A stretch of 64,000 bases of DNA from Streptomyces werraensis (GCA_014656175.1 BNBX01000004.1:182290-246289); one strand, 5' to 3'; shown: positions 19,610-29,207, counted from the first letter of the stretch. Translations and numbers: made by a program. Notes: a model not told the origin generated them from the letters alone.

Positions 19610-20734
19610 ATGAGCGACAACCTCACCCTCCCCGCACAGCAGGGCTCCACCGGCGCGTCGACCGAGGCGCTGCTGAAGGTGGAGGGCCTGACCAAGCACT
19701 TCCCGATCTACGGCGGCTTCCCGATCAAGCGGAAGGTCGGTGCCGTGCAGGCCGTCGACAACGTCGACCTGACCGTCGGCGTCGGCGAGAGCGTCGGCCT
19801 GGTGGGTGAGTCGGGCTGCGGCAAGTCGACCACGGGCCGGCTCATCACCCGGCTCCTGGAGCCCACGGGCGGGAAGATCGAGTACGCGGGCCAGGACATC
19901 ACGCACGCCAAGCGCAAGCAGCTCGCGCCGGTACGGTCCGAGATCCAGATGATCTTCCAGGACCCGTACTCCTCGCTGAACCCGCGCCAGACCGTCGGCA
20001 CGATCATCAAGTCGCCGATGGAGGTCAACGGGATCAACCCCGCGGGCGGCCGGGAGAAGCGGGTCCGCGAGCTGCTCGAGCTCGTCGGCCTGAACCCGGA
20101 GCACTACAACCGCTTCCCGCACGAGTTCTCCGGCGGCCAGCGCCAGCGCATCGGCGTCGCCCGCGCGCTCGCGCTCAACCCGAAGCTGATCGTGGCGGAC
20201 GAGCCGGTCTCCGCGCTCGACGTGTCGATCCAGGCGCAGGTCGTCAACCTGCTGCAGAAGGTCCAGGAAGAGATGGGCATCGCCTTCCTCTTCATCGCGC
20301 ACGACCTCGCCGTCGTGCGGCACTTCTCGCAGCGCGTGGCCGTCATGTACCTGGGCAAGGTGGTCGAGGTCGGCGACCGCGACTCCATCTACAACCGCCC
20401 GCGGCACCCCTACACCCACGCCCTGCTCTCGGCCGTGCCCGAGGTGGCGATGGACGACGAGACGGAGAACCGCGAGCGCATCCGCCTCGCCGGTGACGTC
20501 CCCTCGCCGATCTCGCCGCCGTCCGGCTGCCGGTTCCGCACGCGGTGCTGGAAGGCGCAGGACAAGTGCGCCACCGAGGAGCCGCCGCTGGTGCAGCTCG
20601 GGGGCAACACAGCGGGCCACCTGACGGCGTGCCACTTCCCGGAGGAGCCCAGCATCGAGGCGCGCTCCGAGGACGTCGTGATGGACCCGGCCCTGAAGGC
20701 GCTGGAGAAGGACGGGGACGTCTCCAAGGACTGA
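19610..20734 (+). CDS. bldKE: BldKE, DppF/OppF-type peptide transport ATPase
   Basis: 374 residues. Walker A GESGCGKS (about 66-73), signature FSGGQRQR (about 173-180), Walker [14 protein letters not shown]-loop FIAHDLA and the C-terminal extension [14 protein letters not shown]. The C-terminal tail (about 350-374) is acidic/Lys-rich and not part of the ABC fold. Last gene of bldK, followed by a perfect terminator. Confidence 0.92.
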   Translation: MSDNLTLPAQQGSTGASTEALLKVEGLTKHFPIYGGFPIKRKVGAVQAVDNVDLTVGVGESVGLVGESGCGKSTTGRLITRLLEPTGGKIEYAGQDITHAKRKQLAPVRSEIQMIFQDPYSSLNPRQTVGTIIKSPMEVNGINPAGGREKRVRELLELVGLNPEHYNRFPHEFSGGQRQRIGVARALALNPKLIVADEPVSALDVSIQAQVVNLLQKVQEEMGIAFLFIAHDLAVVRHFSQRVAVMYLGKVVEVGDRDSIYNRPRHPYTHALLSAVPEVAMDDETENRERIRLAGDVPSPISPPSGCRFRTRCWKAQDKCATEEPPLVQLGGNTAGHLTACHFPEEPSIEARSEDVVMDPALKALEKDGDVSKD

Positions 20735-20765
20735 CCCCCTTCGCTCCGAAGGACGCACGGCCCCG

Positions 20766-20804
20766 AGGACCGGGGGCGGGAGGAGACCTCCCGCCCCCGG
20801 TCCT
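20766..20804 (+). terminator. terminator of the bldK operon
   Basis: A perfect 18-bp stem (20766-20783 with 20787-20804) closed by the 3-base loop AGA, then TTG. It separates bldKE from the second peptide transporter operon. Confidence 0.88.
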
Positions 20805-20932
20805 TGTCCGTGGCTGCCGCCGTGCGCCCGTCCGGCGGATCGTGCGACCCGTACGGCCCCGGCGGGCGTGCGCGCCGGGATCCCCGCTTCCAGGCTGACC
20901 CGGTAAGGGACCCGGGCACGAGGAGGCACCCG

Positions 20933-22555
20933 ATGCGCACCACCAGGCACGCCAGATGGGCCGTCTGCGCGATGGCGCTCGCCCTTGCCACGGCGGGGTG
21001 CGGCGGCGGGGGAGACAGCGGCGACTCCGAAGCCGTGCTGAGCGCCTCCTGGGGCGACCCGCAGAACCCGCTGGAGCCGTCCAACACGAACGAGGTGCAG
21101 GGCGGCAAGGTCCTCGACATGATCTTCCGGGGCCTGAAGCGCTACGACCCGGAGACCGGCGAGGCCCAGGACATGCTCGCCGAGAAGATCGAGACGTCGG
21201 ACTCGCAGAACTTCACCGTCACCGTCAAGGACGGCTGGACCTTCAGCAACGGCGAGAAGGTCACCGCCCAGTCCTTCGTGGACGCCTGGAACTACGGCGC
21301 GAGCCTGCGCAACAACCAGCGCAACGCCTACTTCTTCGGCTACATCGAGGGCTACGACCAGGTGCACCCCGAGGAGGGCGAGCAGACCGCGGACACCCTG
21401 TCCGGGCTGAAGGTCACCGGCGAGCGCACCTTCACCGTCAAGCTCACCCAGAAGTTCTCCACCTTCCCCGATACCCTCGGCTACAACGCCTTCGCCCCGC
21501 TGCCCCGGGCGTTCTTCGACGACCACGACGCCTGGGTGAAGAAGCCGGTCGGCAACGGTCCCTACCTCGTCGAGTCCTACACCCGGGGCTCGCAGATGTC
21601 GCTGCGCAGGTGGGACGACTACCCCGGCGACGACAAGGCGGAGAACGGCGGCGTCGACCTGAAGGTCTACACCGACAACAACACCGCCTACACCGACCTG
21701 CTGGCCGGCAACCTCGACCTGGTCGACGACGTGCCCGCCGCGCAGCTGAAGAACGTGAAGAACGACCTGGGCGACCGGTACCTCAACACCCCCGCCGGCA
21801 TCATCCAGACCCTCGCCTTCCCGTTCTACGACCCCGCGTGGAACACCGAGGACGCGAAGAAGGTCCGCCAGGGCCTGTCCATGGCGATCGACCGCAAGCA
21901 GATCACCGACACGATCTTCCAGAAGACCCGCACCCCCGCCACCGACTGGACCTCTCCCGTGCTCGGCGAGGACGGCGGCTTCCAGGACGGACTGTGCGGC
22001 GACCTCTGCGAGTTCAAGCCCGACGAGGCGAAGAAGCTGATCGAGGAGGGCGGCGGACTGCCCGGCGGCAAGGTGACGATCACCTTCAACGCCGACACCG
22101 GCTCCCACCGCGAGTGGGTCAACGCCGTCTGCAACTCCATCAACAACGCCCTCGACAACGAGCGGGCGTGCACCGCCAACCCGGTCGGCACGTTCGCGGA
22201 CTTCCGCAACCAGATCACCGACCGGAAGATGACCGGGCCGTTCCGGGCCGGCTGGCAGATGGACTACCCGCTCATCCAGAACTTCCTCCAGCCGCTGTAC
22301 TACACCAACGCCTCGTCCAACGACGGCAAGTGGTCGAACAAGCAGTTCGACGACCTGGTGAACCGCGCCAACCAGGAGACCGACACCGCCAAGGCCGTCG
22401 GCCTGTTCCAGCAGGCCGAGGAGGTCGTCCGCGACAACATGGCGGCGATCCCGCTCTGGTACCAGAACGGCAGCGCCGGCTGGTCCGAGCGGCTCTCCAA
22501 CGTCAAGCTGAACCCCTTCAGCGTCCCCGTCTACAACGAGATCAAGGTCAGCTGA
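20933..22555 (+). CDS. second peptide-binding lipoprotein, SBP family 5
   Basis: 540 residues from ATG 20933 (AGGAGG at 20921-20926). Signal peptide with lipobox TAGC, Cys23, followed by a glycine linker. SBP_bac_5 body: SWGDPQNPLEPSNTNEVQGG, VKDGWTFSNGEKVTAQSFVD and MDYPLIQNFLQPLYYTNASS. It is the extracellular receptor of the second importer (22562-26469) and is closer in length to DppA than to BldKB. The first permease gene starts 6 bases after its stop, with no intervening hairpin, unlike bldKB. Confidence 0.92.
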   Translation: MRTTRHARWAVCAMALALATAGCGGGGDSGDSEAVLSASWGDPQNPLEPSNTNEVQGGKVLDMIFRGLKRYDPETGEAQDMLAEKIETSDSQNFTVTVKDGWTFSNGEKVTAQSFVDAWNYGASLRNNQRNAYFFGYIEGYDQVHPEEGEQTADTLSGLKVTGERTFTVKLTQKFSTFPDTLGYNAFAPLPRAFFDDHDAWVKKPVGNGPYLVESYTRGSQMSLRRWDDYPGDDKAENGGVDLKVYTDNNTAYTDLLAGNLDLVDDVPAAQLKNVKNDLGDRYLNTPAGIIQTLAFPFYDPAWNTEDAKKVRQGLSMAIDRKQITDTIFQKTRTPATDWTSPVLGEDGGFQDGLCGDLCEFKPDEAKKLIEEGGGLPGGKVTITFNADTGSHREWVNAVCNSINNALDNERACTANPVGTFADFRNQITDRKMTGPFRAGWQMDYPLIQNFLQPLYYTNASSNDGKWSNKQFDDLVNRANQETDTAKAVGLFQQAEEVVRDNMAAIPLWYQNGSAGWSERLSNVKLNPFSVPVYNEIKVS

Positions 22556-22561
22556 TCCGCC

Positions 22562-23485
22562 ATGGGGCGCTACGTCGTCCGGCGGCTGCTCCAGATGATC
22601 CCGGTCTTCATCGGGGCCACACTGCTGATCTTCCTCATGGTCAACGTGATGGGCGACCCCATCGCGGGCCTGTGCGGGGAGCGGCAGTGCGACCCGGCGA
22701 CGGCCGCCCGTCTCGAGCAGGAGTTCGGCCTCGACAAGCCGGTCTGGCAGCAATACGTGACGTACATGGGGAACGTCTTCACCGGTGACTTCGGCACGGC
22801 CTTCAACGGCCAGGAGGTCACCGAGCTGATGGCGACGGCGTTCCCCGTCACGGTCCGGCTCACCCTGATCGCGATCCTCTTCGAGATCGTCATCGGCGTC
22901 ACCCTCGGCGTGGTCACCGGACTGCGCCGGGGACGGCCGGTGGACACCGGGGTGCTGCTGCTGACCCTTGTGGTGATCTCCGTGCCCACCTTCGTCACCG
23001 GTCTGCTGCTCCAGTTGCTGCTCGGGGTGAAGTGGGGCTGGATCCGGCCGTCGGTGTCCTCCGAGGCGCCCTTCGACGAGCTGATCCTGCCCGGCCTGGT
23101 GCTGGCGTCGGTGTCCCTCGCCTACGTCACCCGGCTGACCCGCACCTCCATCGCGGAGAACCGCCGCTCCGACTACGTCCGCACCGCGATCGCCAAGGGT
23201 CTGCCCCGGCGCCGGGTGGTCGTCCGGCACCTGCTGCGCAACTCCCTGATCCCCGTGGTCACCTTCATCGGCGCCGACATCGGCTTCCTGATGGGCGGGG
23301 CGATCGTCACCGAACGGATCTTCAACATCCACGGCGTCGGCTACCAGCTCTACCAGGGCATCCTGCGGCAGAACACGCAGACGGTGGTCGGCTTCGTCAC
23401 CGTGCTGGTGCTGGTCTTCCTCGTCGCCAACCTCGTCGTCGACCTCCTGTACGCCGTACTCGACCCGAGGATCCGCTATGTCTGA
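22562..23485 (+). CDS. DppB-type peptide transporter permease (second importer)
   Basis: 307 residues. It starts MGRYVVRRLLQMIPVF with TM1 at about 11-29; coupling loop AIAKGLPRRRVVVRHLLRNS; ends LLYAVLDPRIRYV, typical of DppB. Two Cys in the first outer loop (LCGERQC, about C38 and C43) echo one of the Cys pairs of BldKC. The stop overlaps the start of the next gene in ATGTCTGA (8 bases). Confidence 0.92.
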   Translation: MGRYVVRRLLQMIPVFIGATLLIFLMVNVMGDPIAGLCGERQCDPATAARLEQEFGLDKPVWQQYVTYMGNVFTGDFGTAFNGQEVTELMATAFPVTVRLTLIAILFEIVIGVTLGVVTGLRRGRPVDTGVLLLTLVVISVPTFVTGLLLQLLLGVKWGWIRPSVSSEAPFDELILPGLVLASVSLAYVTRLTRTSIAENRRSDYVRTAIAKGLPRRRVVVRHLLRNSLIPVVTFIGADIGFLMGGAIVTERIFNIHGVGYQLYQGILRQNTQTVVGFVTVLVLVFLVANLVVDLLYAVLDPRIRYV

Positions 23486-24455
23486 CCGTCACGAGGAACC
23501 AGAGGCCGCCATCGCCGGCACCAGCATGGGCGGCGCCATGGACCTGGGCGTCGACGAGGCCGAGAGCCTGGAGAAGAGGCCGGGACCGGACGGCGCGGAA
23601 CCGGAGGAGCGGCCGCGCTCGCTGTGGTCGGACGCCTGGCGGGACCTGCGCCGCAACCCCGTGTTCATCGTCTCCGCGCTGGTCATCCTGTTCCTGGTCT
23701 TCATCTCCCTGTGGCCGTCGGCGATCACCTCCGGCTCCCCCCTGAAGTGCGACCTGTCCAAGGCGCAGGAGGGCTCCCGGCCCGGCCACCCCTTCGGCTT
23801 CGACGGGCAGGGCTGCGACGTCTACACCCGCACCGTCTACGGGGCCCGCACCTCCGTCGCGGTCGGCGTCCTCGCCACCCTCGGGGTCGCCGTCCTCGGC
23901 AGCGTGCTGGGCGCGCTCGCCGGGTTCTTCGGCGGGATCTCCGACTCGGTCCTGTCCCGCATCACCGACGTCTTCTTCGCCATCCCCGTCGTCCTCGGCG
24001 GTCTGGTGCTGCTGTCCGTCATCACCAGCAACACCGTGTGGCCCGTCATCGGCTTCATCGTGCTGCTCGGCTGGCCGCAGATCTCCCGCATCGCCCGCGG
24101 CGCCGTGATCACCGCCAAACAGAACGACTACGTGCAGGCCGCGCGGGCGCTCGGCGCCTCCAACTCCCGGCTGCTGCTGCGGCACATCGCGCCCAACGCG
24201 GTCGCCCCGGTCATCGTCGTCGCGACCATCGCGCTGGGCACCTACATCGCGCTGGAGGCGACCCTGTCGTACCTCGGGGTCGGGCTGAAGCCGCCCAGCG
24301 TCTCCTGGGGCATCGACATCTCCTCGGCGTCGCCGTACATCCGCAACGCCCCGCACGCGCTGCTGTGGCCCTCCGGGGCGCTGGCGATCACGGTCCTGGC
24401 GTTCATCATGCTCGGCGACGCGGTGCGCGACGCCCTCGACCCGAAGCTGAGGTGA
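23478..24455 (+). CDS. DppC-type peptide transporter permease (second importer)
   Basis: 325 residues. A long hydrophilic N-terminus (about 1-50) leads to OppC_N (SDAWRDLRRNPVFIVSA) and TM1 at about 57-76; coupling loop AARALGASNSRLLLRHIAPN; ends LGDAVRDALDPKLR. It overlaps the DppB-type gene by 8 bases and is followed 6 bases later by the GTG of the ATPase gene, so the operon is translationally tight. Confidence 0.92.
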   Translation: MSDRHEEPEAAIAGTSMGGAMDLGVDEAESLEKRPGPDGAEPEERPRSLWSDAWRDLRRNPVFIVSALVILFLVFISLWPSAITSGSPLKCDLSKAQEGSRPGHPFGFDGQGCDVYTRTVYGARTSVAVGVLATLGVAVLGSVLGALAGFFGGISDSVLSRITDVFFAIPVVLGGLVLLSVITSNTVWPVIGFIVLLGWPQISRIARGAVITAKQNDYVQAARALGASNSRLLLRHIAPNAVAPVIVVATIALGTYIALEATLSYLGVGLKPPSVSWGIDISSASPYIRNAPHALLWPSGALAITVLAFIMLGDAVRDALDPKLR

Positions 24456-24461
24456 GCCGCG

Positions 24462-25436
24462 GTGCTGCTCGAAGTCCGCGACCTGCACGTGGAGTTCCGG
24501 ACCCGGGACGGGGTGGCCAAGGCGGTCAACGGGGTCACCTACGGCGTGGACGAGGGGGAGACCCTGGCCGTGCTGGGCGAGTCCGGCTCCGGCAAGTCGG
24601 TGACGGCCCAGGCGATCATGGGCATCCTCGACACCCCGCCCGGCCGGATCACCGGCGGGGAGGTCGTCTTCCAGGGCCGGGACCTGCTGAGGCTCAAGGA
24701 GGAGGAGCGCCGGAGGATCCGGGGCGCCGAGATGGCGATGATCTTCCAGGACGCGCTGTCCGCGCTGAACCCGGTGCTCACCGTCGGCGACCAGCTCGCC
24801 GAGATGTTCACCGTCCACCGGGGCATGTCCCGCAAGGACGCGCGGGCCGAGGCGGTCGAGCTGATGGACCGGGTGCGCATCCCGGCCGCGCGGGAGCGGG
24901 TGCGGCAGTACCCGCACCAGTTCTCCGGCGGTATGCGCCAGCGCATCATGATCGCGATGGCGATCGCCCTGGAACCGGCGCTGATCATCGCCGACGAGCC
25001 GACCACCGCCCTCGACGTCACCGTCCAGGCCCAGGTGATGGAGCTGCTCGCGGAGCTCCAGCGGGAGTACCGGATGGGGCTCATCCTCATCACCCACGAC
25101 CTGGGCGTGGTCGCCGACGTCGCCGACCGCATCGCGGTGATGTACGCGGGCCGGATCGTGGAGTCGGCGCCGGTGCACGACATCTACAAGGCCCCGGCGC
25201 ACCCGTACACCCGGGGCCTGCTGGACTCCATCCCGCGCCTGGACCACAAGGGCCGGGAGCTGTACGCCATCAAGGGCCTGCCGCCGAACCTCACCCGCAT
25301 CCCGCCGGGCTGCCCCTTCCACCCGCGCTGTCCGCTGGCCCGGGACGTGTGCACGACCGACGACCCGCCGCTGTACGAGGTCTCCGGCACGCGCGGGAGC
25401 GCCTGCCACTTCTGGAGGGAGTGCCTGGATGGCTGA
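24462..25436 (+). CDS. DppD-type peptide transport ATPase (second importer)
   Basis: 324 residues from GTG 24462. Walker A GESGSGKS (about 39-46), signature FSGGMRQR (about 154-161), Walker [14 protein letters not shown]-loop LITHDLG and the C-terminal CPFHPRC motif. Strong paralogy with BldKD. The stop overlaps the next ATG (ATGGCTGA, 8 bases). Confidence 0.92.
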   Translation: MLLEVRDLHVEFRTRDGVAKAVNGVTYGVDEGETLAVLGESGSGKSVTAQAIMGILDTPPGRITGGEVVFQGRDLLRLKEEERRRIRGAEMAMIFQDALSALNPVLTVGDQLAEMFTVHRGMSRKDARAEAVELMDRVRIPAARERVRQYPHQFSGGMRQRIMIAMAIALEPALIIADEPTTALDVTVQAQVMELLAELQREYRMGLILITHDLGVVADVADRIAVMYAGRIVESAPVHDIYKAPAHPYTRGLLDSIPRLDHKGRELYAIKGLPPNLTRIPPGCPFHPRCPLARDVCTTDDPPLYEVSGTRGSACHFWRECLDG

Positions 25437-26469
25437 GCCGATCCTGGAGGTCAGCGGCCTGGTCAAGCACTATCCGCTGACCCGGGGCATCGTCTTCCGC
25501 AAGCACGTCGGGGCCGTGAAGGCGGTCGACGGCGTGGACTTCCGCCTGGACGCGGGCGAGACGCTGGGCATCGTGGGGGAGTCCGGCTGCGGCAAGTCGA
25601 CGGTCGCGAAGATGCTGGTCAACCTGGAGCGGCCGACGGCCGGTTCGATCCGCTACAAGGGCGAGGACATCACCCGGCTGTCCGGCAAGGCGCTCAAGGC
25701 GGTGCGCCGCAACATCCAGATGGTCTTCCAGGACCCCTACACCTCGCTCAACCCCCGTATGACGGTGGGCGACATCATCGGGGAGCCGTACGACATCCAC
25801 CCCGAGGTGGCGCCCAAGGGGGACCGGCGGCGCCGGGTGCAGGAGCTGCTGGACGTGGTGGGCCTCAACCCGGAGTACATCAACCGCTATCCGCACCAGT
25901 TCTCCGGCGGCCAGCGGCAGCGCATCGGCATCGCGCGGGGGCTGGCGCTGCGCCCCGAGGTGATCGTCGCCGACGAGCCGGTGTCCGCGCTGGACGTGTC
26001 GGTGCAGGCCCAGGTCATCAATCTGATGGACCGGCTGCAGAGCGAGTTCGACCTGTCGTACGTGTTCATCGCGCACGACCTGTCGATCGTCCGGCACATC
26101 TCCGACCGGGTCGGGGTGATGTACCTGGGCCGGATCGTGGAGACCGGCACGGACACCGAGATCTACGACCACCCCACGCACCCCTACACACAGGCGCTGC
26201 TGTCCGCGGTGCCCGTGCCCGACCCGCGGGCGCGGGAGCACCGGGAGCGGATCGTGCTCACCGGGGACGTGCCGTCGCCGACGAACATCCCCTCCGGCTG
26301 CCGCTTCCGCACCCGCTGCTGGAAGGCGCGGGAGCGGTGCGCGGTGGAGGTGCCGGCGCTTGCGGTGCCGCCCTGGTTCGCGGAGTCCGGGGGCCCGGCG
26401 GCGCACGACTCGGCGTGCCACTTCGCGGAGGAGAAGCACGTGGTGCCGGCGGAGGACGGGCCGGCGTGA
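25429..26469 (+). CDS. DppF-type peptide transport ATPase (second importer)
   Basis: 346 residues. Walker A GESGCGKS (about 50-57), signature FSGGQRQR (about 158-165), Walker [14 protein letters not shown]-loop FIAHDLS and C-terminal [14 protein letters not shown]. Final gene of the second importer, ending at a bidirectional terminator before the convergent peptidase gene. Confidence 0.92.
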   Translation: MAEPILEVSGLVKHYPLTRGIVFRKHVGAVKAVDGVDFRLDAGETLGIVGESGCGKSTVAKMLVNLERPTAGSIRYKGEDITRLSGKALKAVRRNIQMVFQDPYTSLNPRMTVGDIIGEPYDIHPEVAPKGDRRRRVQELLDVVGLNPEYINRYPHQFSGGQRQRIGIARGLALRPEVIVADEPVSALDVSVQAQVINLMDRLQSEFDLSYVFIAHDLSIVRHISDRVGVMYLGRIVETGTDTEIYDHPTHPYTQALLSAVPVPDPRAREHRERIVLTGDVPSPTNIPSGCRFRTRCWKARERCAVEVPALAVPPWFAESGGPAAHDSACHFAEEKHVVPAEDGPA

Positions 26470-26493
26470 GGGCGCCCCGCCCCCGAACGGGGC

Positions 26494-26527
26494 ACGGGCC
26501 GGGGTGACATGGCGCACCCCGGCCCGT
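26494..26527. terminator. bidirectional hairpin terminator
   Basis: A perfect 13-bp stem (26494-26506 with 26515-26527) with an 8-base loop between the convergent transporter operon and peptidase gene. Confidence 0.8.
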
Positions 26528-26607
26528 TCACGGCACCCGCACGGCCGTACGCTGACCAGCCTGCCCTGTCCGTATATCGGTACCGCTTCGGGTGAGTTGC
26601 CCCGGTG

Positions 26608-28746
26608 TTAACGCGTGGCGGAGGCGTCCGGGAGGGACAGGGCGCGCTTGAGGAAGCCGAGCTGGAGGCGGAGCAGGTTCTCGGCGACCTCCTCCTGGGG
26701 CGTCATGTGCGTGACGCCGGACAGCGGCAGCACCTCGTGCGGGCGGCCGGCCGCGAGCAGGGCGGAGGACAGCCGCAGGGAGTGGGCGACCACCACGTTG
26801 TCGTCCGCGAGGCCGTGGATGATCATCATCGGCCGGTGCGGGCCGGCCGCGTCGACCAGACCCGCGTCGTCGATCAGGGAGTTGCGGCGGTAGACCTCCG
26901 GCTGCTCGTCCGGGTGCCCGAGGTAGCGCTCCTGGTAGTGGGTGTCGTACAGGCGCAGGTCGGTGACCGGGGCGCCGACCACGGCCGCGTGGAAGACGTC
27001 GGGGCGGCGCAGGACGGCGAGGGCGGCCAGGTAGCCGCCGAAGGACCAGCCGCGGATCGCGACCCGGTCCAGGTCCAGCGGGAAGTCCCCGGCGAGCGCC
27101 TGGAGCGCGTCGACCTGGTCCTGGAGGACGACGGCCGCGAGGTCGTCCTTGACGGACTTCTCCCAGGCGGGGGAGTGTCCCGGGGTGCCCCGCCCGTCGG
27201 CGACGACGACCGCGAACCCCTGGTCGGCGAACCACTGCGAGGTCAGGTGCGGGTTGTGGGCGGCCGTGACCCGCTGGCCGTGCGGACCGCCGTAGGGGTC
27301 CATGAGCACCGGCAGAGGGGTGTCACCGGCGTAGTCCCGAGGCATAAGCACGGCGCACGGGATGCGGCGTGCGCCCCCTTGTGTCAGCGTCACGCGGGGG
27401 GACAAACCGGGGTCTTCGGCGTACGAGGGGACAGTCGCCGTCTGTTTCCCGTCACGGAGCACCCGCACCCGCGAACCTGGCCGGTCCAGGGTCGCCGAGA
27501 CCAGCACCGTGACCCCTCCGGAGCGCACCGCGGTGTGCACGCCGGGCTCCTCCGAGACGCGCTCCACGCCCAGTTCGTTCACCCGGTAGACATGGACCTC
27601 GCCAATTTCCGGAGCGGCCGCCTCCGCGCCCGCCGACGCCGAGACCAGCACGTCGTCGTCCGAGACGTCGAGCACCGCGCGGATGTGCAACTGGGGTCCG
27701 GTGAGCGGTCGTTCACCCACGGCGAGACGCCGGGCGCCCCCTTCGTCGGCGATCCGCACCAGCTGTCCCGAGGGGCTCCAGCAGGGCACACCAGGGAAAA
27801 GTTCCAGCCATTCCGGATCTTCGTCGGCGTGCACCATCCGGGTCGTCCCGGTGTCCGGGTCGACGGCCAGGATCAGCTGCGCCCGCTGGTCGCGCGCCTG
27901 TACGAGCAGCAGCGGGGCACCCGCCGCTGACCAGTGCACTCGCGCCAGATACGGGTAGCGCGCCCGGTCCCAGGAGACCTCCGTGCGCGTGCCTTCGAGG
28001 TCCACGACGAACAGCCGTACGTCCGCGTTCGGGGTGCCGGCCGCCGGGTAGCGGACGCGGTGCGGCGCACGGTCCGGGTGGGCCGGGTCGGAGATCCACC
28101 ACTCCCGCACCGGCGTGTCGTCCACCCGCGCCACCAGCAGCCGGTCCGACTCCGGGGACCACCAGAAGCCGCGCGAACGGCTCATCTCCTCGGCCGCGAC
28201 GAACTCGGCCAGACCGTAGGTCACCTCCTCCGATTCGGGGGTGGTGAGCGCGCGGTCGTCCGCCCCCTCCGCCGAGACCACCCGAAGCGCGCCCCGCGCG
28301 ACGTACGCGACGTGGCGTCCGTCGGGCGACGGACGGGGGTCGATCACCGGCCCCGGAGTGGGCAGTTCGCGTGCCGTGCCGGCCCGCAGCTCGGCCGTGA
28401 AAAGCCGCCCTGACAAGGCGAAAGCCGCGATTTCCACCGCCGCGTCGGTGGCGTAGCCGACGATGCCGGCCCCTCCCTCGCGACTGCGTTCGCGCCGCGC
28501 GCGCTCCTCGGCGGAGAGCTGCTCGGACGCGCCGCCCAGGAGGGCGCGCGGGTCGGCGGCCACACGCTCCCCGCCCCCGTCCGTGTCGAGCACCCAGAGG
28601 GCGTTGGCCCGGTCCGTGCCGGAGCCTGAGCGGAGGAACACGACACGCGAGCCGTCGGGCGCCACGCTGAAGGAACGCGGCGCGCCGAGGGTGAAGCGGA
28701 GGGTGCGGGCGTGCCGCCGGGGGAAGGAGTCCGTCTCGGTCGTCAT
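26608..28746 (-). CDS. cytoplasmic prolyl oligopeptidase/DPP-IV-like S9 peptidase
   Basis: 712 residues from the ATG at 28746. An N-terminal DPP-IV-type beta-propeller (about 1-470, with repeated SPDGRHVAYV-like blades) is followed by an alpha/beta-hydrolase domain. The triad is visible: Ser in GWSFGG, Asp in HGLADDNV and His in GVTHMTP. There is no signal peptide, so it should act in the cytosol, releasing X-Pro/Ala dipeptides or degrading short peptides. It ends tail-to-tail with a peptide importer, which fits a role in processing imported peptides. TATGGT lies 7 bases before the ATG, so the transcript may be leaderless. Confidence 0.93.
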   Translation of the reverse strand: MTTETDSFPRRHARTLRFTLGAPRSFSVAPDGSRVVFLRSGSGTDRANALWVLDTDGGGERVAADPRALLGGASEQLSAEERARRERSREGGAGIVGYATDAAVEIAAFALSGRLFTAELRAGTARELPTPGPVIDPRPSPDGRHVAYVARGALRVVSAEGADDRALTTPESEEVTYGLAEFVAAEEMSRSRGFWWSPESDRLLVARVDDTPVREWWISDPAHPDRAPHRVRYPAAGTPNADVRLFVVDLEGTRTEVSWDRARYPYLARVHWSAAGAPLLLVQARDQRAQLILAVDPDTGTTRMVHADEDPEWLELFPGVPCWSPSGQLVRIADEGGARRLAVGERPLTGPQLHIRAVLDVSDDDVLVSASAGAEAAAPEIGEVHVYRVNELGVERVSEEPGVHTAVRSGGVTVLVSATLDRPGSRVRVLRDGKQTATVPSYAEDPGLSPRVTLTQGGARRIPCAVLMPRDYAGDTPLPVLMDPYGGPHGQRVTAAHNPHLTSQWFADQGFAVVVADGRGTPGHSPAWEKSVKDDLAAVVLQDQVDALQALAGDFPLDLDRVAIRGWSFGGYLAALAVLRRPDVFHAAVVGAPVTDLRLYDTHYQERYLGHPDEQPEVYRRNSLIDDAGLVDAAGPHRPMMIIHGLADDNVVVAHSLRLSSALLAAGRPHEVLPLSGVTHMTPQEEVAENLLRLQLGFLKRALSLPDASATR

Positions 28747-28815
28747 GCCCTGACCATATTGGCCATGCGCCCCCTTGTGCGGCTGTGCGCCGATCGATGC
28801 GCACGTACGGATAGT

Positions 28816-28821
28816 TATGAT
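28816..28821 (+). promoter_or_regulatory. candidate -10 (TATGAT) for the small membrane protein gene
   Basis: TATGAT in a locally AT-rich stretch (28811-28827) of the 178-base divergent gap between the peptidase and the small membrane protein. No good -35 was identified; the predicted leader would be about 97 bases. Confidence 0.3.
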
Positions 28822-28924
28822 CGTTAGCGCATAGTGGGTATGAACCTGCTGCCTGCTGTGTGGACGTACTGCCCCCATATTCCTGACCCCCCCGCGCCCC
28901 TGGGATCCTTGGAGGTGAGCCGCC

Positions 28925-29119
28925 GTGGCACTCTCGATTTCGGCGGTGGTGCTGCTGGCGATCATCGTCTTCCTGCTGATCAAGAAGTCGGGACTGAAGG
29001 CAGGGCACGCGATCGTGTGCATGCTGCTCGGCTTCTACCTGGCCTCGTCGACGATCGCGCCCACGATCAACGAAGTCACCACCAACATCGCGGGGATGAT
29101 CGGCAGCCTCAACTTCTGA
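28925..29119 (+). CDS. 64-residue small membrane protein
   Basis: It starts at GTG 28925 with a perfect GGAGGTGA at 28911-28918. Two hydrophobic helices (about 3-20 and 27-44, AGHAIVCMLLGFYLASS) separated by a short Lys-rich turn (KKSGLK), then a Ser/Thr/Asn-rich C-terminal tail (TINEVTTNIAGMIGSLNF). No family is assigned; I believe similar small proteins are widespread in Streptomyces. It is encoded head-to-head with the S9 peptidase and just upstream of the amidase gene. The strong ribosome site and compositional normality argue that it is real despite its size. Confidence 0.8.
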   Translation: MALSISAVVLLAIIVFLLIKKSGLKAGHAIVCMLLGFYLASSTIAPTINEVTTNIAGMIGSLNF

Positions 29120-29146
29120 GCGCGGCCGTCGCCGGCCTCTCGCGTG

Positions 29147-29160
29147 TTACCCGTCGGTAA
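29147..29160. promoter_or_regulatory. TTACC-CGTC-GGTAA operator-like palindrome before the amidase gene
   Basis: Perfect 5-bp arms with a 4-base spacer, 47 bases upstream of the amidase start. The pattern is like operators of TetR-type regulators. No regulator gene is adjacent. Confidence 0.5.
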
Positions 29161-29207
29161 GCAATGATGGGCGGGCCAGCATCCACGCGCGCAGGGCGGA
29201 GCCGACG

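Noticed and set aside
19565-23332. A 1255-codon open frame on the minus strand
   Set aside because: It runs antisense to bldKE and the second binding-protein and permease genes, is Gly/Val/Asp/Arg-rich without any domain, and is a by-product of G/C third-position bias.
14500-26469. Tandem duplication or assembly artefact of one peptide transporter
   Set aside because: The two sets differ in gene order, lengths, intergenic structure and sequence; they are diverged paralogues.
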